Source: Baylisascaris procyonis
Lineage: Eukaryota > Nematoda > Chromadorea > Rhabditida > Ascarididae
Direction: 5' to 3'
Assembly: GCA_037389465.1 (NCBI GenBank)
Contig: JAZARR010000187.1
Location: 248,001 to 312,000, forward strand
Length of the DNA stretch: 64,000 bases
A program made the translations under genes and the position numbers. The notes under the pieces were generated by a model. It searched no databases and was not told where the DNA came from. It saw nothing but the letters and a program-made list of their open reading frames with translations. Positions within the stretch are counted from its first letter, which is position 1. The number at the start of each line of letters is the position of its first letter. This document shows, piece by piece, positions 25,509 through 36,600 of this stretch.

Positions 25509-25700
25509 ATGAGCAGAAAGCGAAACGAGGTGGCAGGCACGACAGATGCACACATCGAAAATGCCAGTGAGCACAATGGTTCGATATTACGTAGGGCGAT
25601 TGCTGAAGGCAAGACAACTAACTTACTCGCAATGCAATCTCTGGCAAGATACAAAGTATTGGAGATCAAACTCAACGAAACATCACAAAAAGAGCAATAA
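25509..25700 (+). CDS. Unrecognised 63-codon frame beside repeat copy C
   Basis: ATG at 25509 to TAA at 25700, with higher GC and a charged composition (begins MSRKRNEVAGTTDAH, ends NETSQKEQ). It sits between repeat copy C and the short match that continues that repeat, so it may be part of an inserted element or a decayed transposon-encoded protein. A possible acceptor (cagcaag) lies just upstream. No family was recognised, and chance is possible. Confidence 0.25.
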   Translation: MSRKRNEVAGTTDAHIENASEHNGSILRRAIAEGKTTNLLAMQSLARYKVLEIKLNETSQKEQ

Positions 25701-25841
25701 ACTCTAATACAGTCTCCCTCCCTCGAAGATAGAGCTTGCACACCCTTCCCGCTCTTCTAGTTATATAATAGTACCTAATCGATATTAATCGATATTAGTT
25801 ATATCACTAGCGTATATTTCTAGTATTGCTTTCTGCTTCAA

Positions 25842-27795
25842 CAGTTTTAGTGGGAAAATTTTGCAGGAATTCAGTGAATGAAGAATAGACATATACACTT
25901 TGCACAAAAATATTTTAAAGTATAAATCACTCTCGTCAATGTTTACATGTTAAAACCTATCTTTGTGCACATTTGTACCTTTGCAATCGAGTGGTCACAA
26001 CTCATTTACTTATTAAATGGTCACTCAAAAACTTGTGCCAATAATTCTATTCACATCGGTCACTCATTTTGTTGATCCGCCAACTAAATGAAATAAATAC
26101 ATTGTACGGGTCAATCGGTCAATGGGAACTTCAAATTAATTCATTTTCACTTCACATTTAAACTATCCTTTATTAATGAATTAAATTCTAACGGGTTCCC
26201 GTTTCGTAGTTCACTTCTTCAGGTTGAATTAACTAACGAATTCCAATATGCTCTGACAAACAACAATATTTACACCGCTGAAAAAAAAAAAAATTCCAAT
26301 GCATTATCGCCGATTTTTTTCACAATATTGTTGATCTATTCGAAGGGAATTCAGCAGTCAAAAGGAAAGTGAATTAGAATATTCACACGGTGTGATTATT
26401 AACGTCAATTGTTTGTACATTTTATGCATACAAATTTTCTTTGAATTTCCACTCCCGAAACACGTCATGACGAGACACACTAATGTGATGGATATCACGT
26501 GACTGCCTACCACGTCGATCATATTTCAACGTGAATTGTTACGTGACAGCCGCTATACAAGCTGTGCCCTTTTCCGCTGTTTTTATGTGTATGTTCAGTA
26601 TAGTTTCGCTTCCCTCTCTTCGTCTAATAACGCTTCCTTCTCCTCATCAATACTTCGTCCTCGTCTACATCAACTGCGCCACCACTCAGAGACGCAGCAT
26701 ATTGCACACAATTTGCTCATCAATGATGCTCTTTTATCTCTCATCGTTCAATTCAACGTATATTTACTCACGAATAATTTGAAAGTGCAGGAAACTTAAA
26801 AATAAACTTATTCGGAGCTTTAGTGCTTAATCGTTTCGGAATCGTCTATGATTTTTAAAGCAAACATTACCAAATCTCAGATAAAGTAGAGGCGCAGAAT
26901 GGGTGAGATTGTCACTAGCACTAGCGTTGTGAATATTTTAACGTTTTGGATGTTATCAATGCATTATGTTTACATATTTGATATTAAGTTATGATCCCAT
27001 AACGATATATTTGATCACTTTTTATTGATCAGTTATCGATCATTTGTAATTAATATATTTATTCGATCATATCCCTCTGTTTAATCGTCGGCTACCTTTT
27101 ATTTCCTGTTGAAATCTTCTTTTTATGAAGCCTTTCGAATATGGAAATGAATAAGGCTATAAAGTGTTAGAGCATCTTAATAATATGTCGCTCTAATTGC
27201 CTGTTCAATATTAAAATATCACGTCACTAAGTCCTTTACCTGTTGTAGCACGTCACCTTGTCACTTACATGTTATTTGTGAAAGAGTCTATGCAATCGTA
27301 GAACTAAATATAGCACTTCATGGAAAATTTAATAGCAATTCAAGCATTTTAGCATTCAACACGTTAGTGAACGTTTCATGCTTCAACGCATAACAGCCTT
27401 TAAAATCGGTGAAGCGATCAAAAAACATTGTAAAACTCATTCGTCCGTAAAACCGATCGCGTTATCGTCGTAGTTTTCTTTTTTTTTTTAATCGGCGGAA
27501 TTTACTTATGGGTGGAGTTTTCCTTAATTTAGAGTTTAAAAATCAGCTAAATAAATGAGAGATCTCCTTCTGACCTTTTCATCCAGGAATAGACAAAAAA
27601 ATGATCATATTGAAATATTTCTTTATGTACCGTTGCTACGAGAGTACCGTAACTTCGCTTCCTGAATTCGGAAACCCTCTCTTTTCCTTAGGGTTCCGAG
27701 TCCGGTTTTTGAAAAGCCTCCTCCAGTGCGGTCCTACCTATCAAAGCTATTCGAAGTTGATGGAATTGAGTAGTTATTTAAACGATTGAGATTGG
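25842..27795. other. Gene-free stretch upstream of the Nudix gene
   Basis: AT-rich unique sequence. At 27601-27789 a 62-codon frame lies upstream of and in the same frame as the Nudix ATG, ending in TGA six bases before it. It could act as an upstream open frame if the transcript starts that far left. An acceptor-like tttcatccag lies at about 27578-27587. Confidence 0.4.
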
Positions 27796-29112
27796 ATGAG
27801 ATTATCACCAAGGCGATCGCTATCTTCGGTCCGAACAATTGCATTAGATGACACCCTGAAGGAACAATTCAAGGAACGAGTACTGAACTCACGTCCACCT
27901 GTGCATCCTCGATTCTTTGTGCGAGTCATACCCTCTTCGGAGAGGAATAGTGCCGTTTTGGTACCACTTTTGAATGTCAAAGGACGGCCGTCTGTCCTGT
28001 TTACACATCGCTCACTCCTTTTAAGTGGACATCGTGGCGAGATTTGCTTCCCAGGTGGACGGTTGGAGCGCAAGGAAACACCTGAGCAGGTATATTGGAT
28101 TTAAGGTCTCGTGATTAACAAAGTTCGGGTAAGAGTTGGAATAGGGGTAAAAAGATCCATAAGCATCGGGAGTTTTTTATAGTATTTTCTCAACTCATTT
28201 GACGCAAAACATCCGGAAGCAGTAATCCACATTCCACTAAATGGATTTTAACGAAAGGTGGCAACGCAATATAGCAACAACCGTTTTATGTTTGCATAGA
28301 GTTGTTTTTATGATAGAGAATAATAAACGAAAATAATTACTAAAAAAAATTTCATGCAATCTATTTAGCAACGACAGTTTGGGCAAGATAACCAACGTTA
28401 TTAATGGTTTTATGTGTCAGTAATTTATTTCATTCAATTCGTTGAATATATTTAATTTATAGATACGATTGCAGGGCGCATTACGAGAAACTGCCGAAGA
28501 GATAGGCATCGATACGTGTTCAGTGGAGATTTGGTCACGACTTCGACCGATGTTGACTAGAAATTTACGAAGTATCGTAACGCCAGTGGTTGGTGTATTA
28601 GCTGATGTCGAACTTCGATCATTAAAACCACGAACACATGAAGTACAAACAATTTTCACGGCACCACTTGAAGAACTATGTAGAAATCATCGTTATACAC
28701 ATTTTAAAAGAGGTTAGCATTGTTAAGCTGTTTTTTTTGAAGACTTCTTTCTACATTGCCTACCGTATAAACTCGAATAAAAGCCCACTGAAACGGATCG
28801 CCCAGCAACAAGCAAATATGATTACAGCGTCCTCATGCAGCAATATCTTCATGAGAAATATTGAAGTTAGTAAGGGGCATCTTTAGTTTTTTTTTTAATG
28901 TGAAGCCTTAAATGAACGTCATTACAGGTACAGCTGATTGGTCATTACCAGTTTTTACAACTACTGAGTATACGATAATTTCTTCAACAAGTGAACATCG
29001 ACCTCGCGAATATCGTATTTGGGGTCTTTCAGCTGGTATTCTACATCTAACATTGATACACCTTTTACCTGCACTTTATAATTCAGAAATCGAAATCGCT
29101 GTACCTGTTTGA
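27796..29112 (+). CDS. ndx-3: Nudix hydrolase, CoA diphosphatase type (NUDT8 / ndx-3 like)
   Basis: Exons 27796-28089, 28475-28712 and 28928-29112 give 238 aa, with phases 0 and 1 matching. The first junction falls inside the Nudix box, which reads GGRLERKETPEQ then GALRETAEEIGI and fits Gx5Ex7REUxEExGU. Just before it, RSLLLSGHRGEICFPGG fits the extra signature of the CoA-diphosphatase (NUDT7/NUDT8, PCD1) subgroup. The C-terminus has EYRIWGLSAGILH, typical of this subgroup. These enzymes hydrolyse CoA and its derivatives to 3',5'-ADP and 4'-phosphopantetheine, needing Mg2+ or Mn2+. The basic, serine-rich start (MRLSPRRSLSSVR) suggests mitochondrial import, and no C-terminal SKL-type peroxisomal signal is present (ends EIAVPV). 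ndx-3 is the likeliest orthologue because of length and the lack of SKL; the exact paralogue is inferred. Confidence 0.9.
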
Positions 29113-30449
29113 ATATTTTGTATTGAATGGACATTACGTTGCATCTCATGCGATCGGGTGTGGTGCTGTTTGCACAAAGAATTGAAGGGATTTTTGACCA
29201 GAGGTGATATGAGATGCATTCTGTGATATATTAAACTGTATGAGATGCAATCAATATGTCATATGATTTTTTGCGGTACATCGAACCTTATGAAATGTAT
29301 TGAGTATGTTATGAATATTTGGAATGTCTCAATCGATTTTTTTTTTCACAGTTAATGAAAGATTTGTGAAAAAAAAATGGAACTTATGTGTAAAAATTTT
29401 GTTCCAGCATGATTTTTCAACTGCTAATGCTATCGGTTGGAGTAATCGGCAAAATTTCAAAGTTAATGCACGCTAATAATTCTGGCTGATTTTATTTTAT
29501 TTATTATGTTTTATTGTATTTTTTGAATTGAAGAGTTTAAAACGACACAAAATTGGTACTGCAAATTCTTTTCGAATATTTATACGACCCGTTGAATATT
29601 CCGCAATTCATGTAGGACGGAATCGTAAAAAGCACATGAAGTGCTTTTCAGCTGTTTGTAAAAAGTGTAAAGCATATTGTGAAGGACATTGCTTGTTGAG
29701 AGGCTTTTATTCGCTCATTATGTAATGTACATGCATATTAATGCATTCACTTTCGATCACTAGAATGATTTCTTATAACCACGATGTTTGTATGCTTCGT
29801 TCAGTTTCCTGCAACTTTTTTTTCGGTTATCGTTTCGATATTTTTAGCTCCATGGGGCATACACATGTATACAGTGGAATACGTTTGCTTTTTAATCTTG
29901 CACCGCTCAAGTTGTGAAGACAAGGCTCATTTGGTTAATGAAAATGTAATGGTATTATTTAATGTGTTTATTATTTATTGGCAGCTTATGAAATCTGTTG
30001 ATCAGGTGATAGCAATAAAAAAGCTCATATAGTGCCAGCCAGCTGCTCTGAAAGGTTTCTTCACTTGCTATTTATTAGTGTTCGTAATGTGAAAGAAACG
30101 ACATACCACAATTTTGAGCACATGATTACAGTACATCGCATGCACTTGCTTTTATTAACAGAAATTACGGTATGTGAGAATGGAGTCTAAAATACTGTGA
30201 CTCTTCAAATATAGATCCCTTCCCATCCTCTCCATCCTTCCTCCTACTTCTCCAAAAATATGTAGAGGTTGTTTTCATCTTAATATTTATTAAATAAGTG
30301 CTATATATTTCAGACAACTGTATATGCTAAAATATTAATGCCAAATAATTTAATGAAATTTTCATTTGATTCAATTTTAATGTTAGTTGTCGAATTTAAA
30401 AAAAAAAAAAACTAATGGCGGGAATTTTAAAAATATGTAAATCTGAGAC
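29113..30449. other. Space between two convergent genes
   Basis: This is the 3' region of the Nudix gene (plus) and of the peptide-precursor gene (minus). It holds A/T runs and short frames. A minus-strand segment, 30047-30002, could serve as an optional third exon of the peptide gene (see findings). Confidence 0.4.
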
Positions 30450-31167
30450 TTACTTATAGAGGCCGTAGAAGCTTCGTTTTCCCCTCGCATCATATGGAAT
30501 ACCTTCGTTTTCAGTTTCAAAAACTGGAAGAAAGCCTTTGTCTCGGAAAAGAACAAATGTTGGACTGTTGAACTGAAATATATAACACTTTTTTATTACC
30601 ATTCAAGAGATTTGCATTAATCCACATTAATCTAATCACTTCAATATAAAATATATGATCGAATAATCAAATGGTCAATTGTCACAAAAGGAATCCTTGT
30701 TTTAATTCTTGTTCTTCCAATTTTTGTTACTCTATTTGTAGATGGATAATTTCAATAATGCAAGTTGGCAAAATTGCCTAATAAGAGAGCATAACCTATT
30801 ACAGGTCTTATCTACACATCGATGACGTCATTGTTGGCAAAATTACCTGAGTATGATTCAAAATTCGATACGAAAGCGGTTTTTTATAAAAATATTTACA
30901 TAATCTTCAACAAAATGAAATGGAAATTCTGGACATATGTCACTTTAACGAAGATTATACCGAAATAGGTTTACAGGTTTTTGTCAACCTGAAATATGCT
31001 TTAAGTTATTGTCGCCTTAATAAGTAACCATTCGATTTACCATAAATTATTAGAAGAAAAGAAAGAATAAATAAACGACTAACATCTTCATACGAATAGA
31101 GCGGTAATGATAAAACCGTCGCGAAGAATAGCGTTGAAACAAGAATCGTTCCTATTCTTGAGATCAT
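30450..31167 (-). CDS. Small secreted protein, probable neuropeptide or peptide-hormone precursor
   Basis: Exon 1, 31167-31084, encodes 28 residues that make a clean signal peptide (MISRIGTILVSTLFFATVLS, then LPLYSYED). Exon 2, 30572-30450, joins in phase 0 (donor GAT|gttagt, acceptor atatttcag) and encodes 40 residues to a TAA. The mature part contains FNSPTFVLFRDKGF, then IPYDAR followed by GKR, then SFYGLYK at the end. GKR is the standard amidation plus dibasic cleavage signal, so an amidated peptide ending in YDAR-amide and a short SFYGLYK-type tail peptide are predicted. Precursor length is 68 aa. The peptide family was not recognised. The TAA overlaps a perfect donor (TATAA|gtaagt), so a longer spliced form is possible. 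No promoter elements were identified. The signal peptide and matching phase make a chance frame unlikely. Confidence 0.6.
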
Positions 31168-33261
31168 CTCTTTGAAGTTTAAAATTTTATTAGATATTTC
31201 AATTAAAAATATCGCTTATGAAGATGAATAATCAACGAAAACAATTTCTAATAAATATAGACAACTCGATAACTTTCGAATGTAGAAGATTTCTGAGAAT
31301 CACATAATGGAATGAAATTAATTTGAATGGAAATTGAATTGCCTATTATATAGTATAAATGAACGGGTGAAATGGAATGAAATTAATCGGAACGAATAGA
31401 GTCGAAATTATTAATTATTAAACTATAATTCAATAAAAACGATATAATAATAAGTGTAACGCAATGCAGAACGCAATATATCGGCAAATAATACAAAAAA
31501 GCATGATATAACGCATATAAGAAATAAAAACTAGCCGAAAAAATGGATTCATCTTCGTTAACGTCATCGCTGAGACGTTGTTTCTATGGTTACTTATTTG
31601 AGACATTAGACAATTATGTTCGCTCTGAGATATTTCAAATCTCAGTCAATTAAAGCTCCATTACAGCTAAGTTTTTATGCTTGAACTTAAGCTTAAGCTC
31701 AGGCTTAAGGTTCTAAAAATATCAATCCGTTAGAGCTTATCAGATGGATACATAAACGTACTCACTCACTCCTCTTCTATGTTCGCTAACATGAACATTG
31801 CTAACATCGCAGAAACATTGCTAAAAGGCATTCGAATTGATAAAGGGTGGTTTTGTGATTAAATAAACTTTCCGCATATTTCAGCATAATTTTTTTCCTC
31901 CGAAGGGAGGGAGGGGAGGGCAAGTGGAGAAATAAATAAATTTAGGGTGCAAGAAATAAATATATCAAGAGAGAGAGACGAGAGGTGAGAATGCAAATAT
32001 TGGTATACTACCTTCATCCTATAAAATCTGAATACTGCCGCTTCAAGCGTTCGCTAAATTTTATACATTTCGATTACACACCGTCTTCCTATATTGACAT
32101 AAAAGCGTTAATAATCGGTTTTTCGCTTTAGAGTGCCTAGTAAATTTAAACGGCTGAGTGATTATGGCATATTTAACTTCTACTCGCATTATTCTCATTC
32201 ATCTGGGCCATAATCGTCCACTCAACCACGTCAATAAATGCAACACCGCTTTTGATGACGGCAATTTGCAAAGAATGGTGGACACATGCGCAAAGGGTCT
32301 ATAGGCTTCATTCATTGAACGTTATGAATGAAGGCACGTCAACATTGACCAAGGGCATTGCGTTTATGACTGTTGGTTGAAAAGGAATTTTAGTCGGTAT
32401 ATAAACGACAGCTATTTGATCTACGTTACGTGGTTGCTGGAAAAAGAAATATGAAATTCTAATGAAACGATCTTTAATATTTTTGCGATTGCGGATTATC
32501 GATTGCTTCCGAGAGGTAAAAAAATTCAGCGAGAAACTCTGCAATAGGCTTTACGAGATTTATTTTTCAGTGAATTTTTGTAAAAATTTCCCTCGTCGAT
32601 TTATGAAAGAGCAATCGGCAGATGAAGAAATGAATTTGTCCTGAAGCAAAATGCTTAACGAACGTTTAATATATTCAACAAAACGTAAAAATCAAGCGAC
32701 CTATCTTTATTAAATTCGATCTAAAACACTCAAGGTATTCGCTGACATAATAAACGCATATTTCAAATTCACTTTATATGGAACAGATTACTAGACGACA
32801 AGCGTGTTGAATTGACGAGGAAAAAATTTTATTAAAAAAAAAATAGCAAAGCATTTTGAGGAAGCAAGCGGATTCCTTAAATTCGAAGTCTACTGTTTGA
32901 AAGTTTTTCTGATGTTTTCGCAAGTTTTCGAAAAATTCGTGCAAAATTCATAGGTTTTTGTGATTTTCGCATTTATATCATCATTAGTGTCATGCTATTT
33001 GTTCATTTTAGATTGGAATTTGAAAAAATTGTCACCTTTCATAGCTGTTTCAGTTTAGTTCAATTTTAGTTTAATTCAGTTTGATTCATCCCTCCTTCGA
33101 GGAAAAAATTGATAGACGAAGATTTTCTGCAAATTCTTGAAGAAATGAAATTTTTTCGACCCGATTTTGAAAAATCAAAAATATATTTACTTTTTAAATA
33201 GTTTATAATTCACAAACTATTAAGCAATCCCACTAGTATATGATCATCCAATAGTCAGGGA

Positions 33262-33322
33262 CTGAAGTTATCTAGGGAAGATGAGGGCCGTTCGACCGTT
33301 CACCTTCTCTAGACAACTTCAG
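33262..33322 (+). ncRNA. Strong hairpin, possible small-RNA precursor
   Basis: The arm CTGAAGTTATCTAGGGAAG (33262-33280) pairs with 33304-33322 across a 23-base loop: 17 Watson-Crick pairs, one G-U and one mismatch in 19 positions. The size fits a pre-miRNA-like fold or a tiny foldback element. Strand and expression are unknown. Confidence 0.4.
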
Positions 33323-35813
33323 CCCATTCGATCCTCCACAATGGTGGTGAGAATGGCTCACGAAAATCTCCATTTTTCGGCTACCACAACAAAAGAAGAC
33401 TTGTTGGATTCATTTTGGGTAGAGAGGTCTCTTATAGGAATTTTTCGAAGGCCTAACATGTCACATCAAGTTGGGCCGAACATCCCCCTACAACTTACGT
33501 CAGGTTTCAAGTTGCATCATCAGAAAAATTGTCTCAAAAATGGAGTTTATTGTTTTGCCTAAAAGCAAATCAAAAAAAAATTCATTTTATTTTATATTAT
33601 CCCGTAATGAGAAAATATATAAAAGTATTTGATCATGAAGAGTAAAAAGAAAAAAAAAACATTCGTCAATCTAAAATTTAAGCGAATCGACATTCAATAC
33701 GTGACTAAAGCAATACTCTTTAGAAATGAAGCTTAAAAGCTGAAGGAGTGAATGCATTAACGATATCGGCGGAAAGCAGATTCCGCACTCACACAATGCG
33801 AAATTGGAAACACTGCAAAATATTTCTGAGAAAGTGAGAAAAAAATTGAGCAAATAAAAACACACACTCACACATTTAAAAAAAAACACATCTAAAGGCA
33901 ACTAATGGTCGACGAACTTCTAAGAATTCTTTGTGACAATTTTCTTGACATAAACTTTCATAGGAAAAGCTTTTTGGTTTCATCCTTCTTAGTATAATCA
34001 AGATCGCAGTGAATAATAAAAGAGAATAAGGATTAAGGTGTGCAAAGTCAGGAGCTGAATAGCGATTAAGCTCGAAGGAAAAATTGAATTGGTCAACCTA
34101 AGAGCTATGCTATATCCGACAAGGTGATTTGATGAAAACACAATGCATTATAGCAACTGAGTTGATGCAGGGAAAAGGAAGAGTGAGCTGATTTATGTGC
34201 GAATGGGTGGAGCTGAGAATCGAATCCAGTCAAATAGAAGATGATGAAGCATATGAGACCCGACTTATACTTGGCCATTTAAGCAATGGCCAAAATTCGT
34301 TTTAATGTTCACCCTTTACAAGACATGTATTTTATGAAATTTGTCCTTATGCGAAATTCTGATCCCCTATAGCAAAATTCAACGTGACTCCTTAGCTGTG
34401 AAAGAACCTCTAGACCAATAAATATGCCCAAAACTTACACACCTTTTGCAACAAATCAAGTCGTGAAAAATAGCACGTTTTTACGGGAAATTTTACGTGC
34501 GCTTTCCTGTTAAATAAATACTAGCGCTTTATTCCGTATATTTTATTATTTGTTGAGAATTTATGAAACCGGTCGGTCTGAAGAGTGGGATTCAGGCTGA
34601 TTAGCCCGATGAGTAGTTCCTTCGCGGGACTTCTCCACTCATTTTCAAAAATTAAGCATTCCTTTTTATGAAGTGAAATATCACTGCAGTTAAGAACATA
34701 AATTTTCAAGGAAAAGTACAATGAGGCAACAGGTTTACATAGTGGCTGAAATATTGGAAAAAAGTGGTGAGTTATGCTCCACCCACTTGTGTGATTCTGG
34801 AAACAACATTCATGTAAAAGATAAACAGCTTATTTTCTTTCATTCAGATTTCAACCTCAAGTTAGATTGAGAGGATCCTCCCCAAACGCAATTGAGCAGA
34901 AAAAAAGGCTTGAAAGAATTGGAAATTTTAATGAAATTTCAAAATTTGAGGGAATTTTATTGACAAGCGGCTGGTGCAGCTGTAAGAATAAATTATTATC
35001 GGCAGGTGCACAAATCAATTTCTTAGAATAATTATTTCACACGCGAATGTCGTGAGAACAGAAAAAAGTATAATTCTTTTTTTTGGTATTCAGAACCGAA
35101 AGGAACTGAAAAAAGTAGCGACATTTTTTTTCAAAAATGTTAAACGCTAAAATGTCGAAAAATGGTAATACACTTAAAAATTATGGCATTTCAAAAATAC
35201 ATCAAAATGAACGCCAAATATATTAAAATCTTTCTGAGCAATCTTCCAATTTAATATTCTTTTTATATAAACAATATTCTCGCAATAAAAAAAGTAATAA
35301 TTTCATCCTCTTATAAATAATAAAAGATGGAAAATTTGAAAGTTTATTTTCAGAAATGATTTTTTTTTAATATATGTGAAAATTTATATTCGTAAATTAT
35401 TTCGAATTGGATTTGCAAATAAAATCTTTAAATTAAGACACTTAGCATTTTATATCCCTCTTGAATCGAATTTAATCGGCGAAAGATTTTAGGTTCCATC
35501 ATATTTTCCCGATCACTCATAATGCTTAAACTATGCATTTATCATCATTGCTAATCAAATCTTCCTGCTTTCAATAAAATCTTCGTTTTCTCACATATTT
35601 TAGCAAATTTCCTTTAAATCTTTTTCCATAACATTATTACGGCCATTCCCCTTCTTGCTTCTTCAACACTTGGTATGCCTTTTAATAAATTTAACATCAA
35701 CATTCTAAAATCTAAAATGCATACAACTTTTTTTTGGTCAAATTAGAATGCCTCAGACTCTTTTTTATGGATCCATATGAAAGAGATAGAAATTGATAAC
35801 CAAATGACAAATG

Positions 35814-35818
<5 letters not shown>

Positions 35819-35851
<33 letters not shown>
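35819..35851. repeat. (TA)n microsatellite, short
   Basis: About 16 TA units follow CACACA. Confidence 0.95.
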
Positions 35852-35856
<5 letters not shown>

Positions 35857-36476
35857 TAAAATTTATCAAAGCAAAAATTTACATATTATATACATTTGTT
35901 CAACACAATTCTACAACATGGGAATTTTGAGAGGAAATTATAAACAACGAAAATACTTGATGCAATACATAATGCCCAGTTCATAAAGAAGTTCAACATA
36001 ACCCGATTAGGGGTAAAAGCAATATTCAAATAGAATATCTCCTATTCGTAAGGAACTCTTTTATGATGGAGTGCAGCCCAAAGGTAAAAGGTTAATTCGG
36101 AACCTAATTAAAGATCCTTAGCAAAAAGGTCGAACAGTCGAAGAATATTTCTGATTAGCTCACCTACCAATGTGAGCTCTCAAATAGCCGAAATTGAAAT
36201 TTTAAAAAATTCTCATATCTTTTGCTTTTTTCGGTTCACTTTTTTTTCATATTTTTATTTTTCTTTTATTTCTACTATTGGAAAATTTCGTAATAAGGAT
36301 GAGAATTTTTTTACCCGATATATTCAGTTAGAATATATTACATTCCATTCAATTCAAATCGAGTATGCAAGAAAGAAGTAGCAATCGATGCATGAATATT
36401 TCAGTTTATATAAAGGAACATTCGACTTCATGAATATCGAAGAACGTTAGTAGTGATGCGTTTATGAATCGCTTCA

Positions 36477-36593
<117 letters not shown>

Positions 36594-36600
36594 GAATTGT

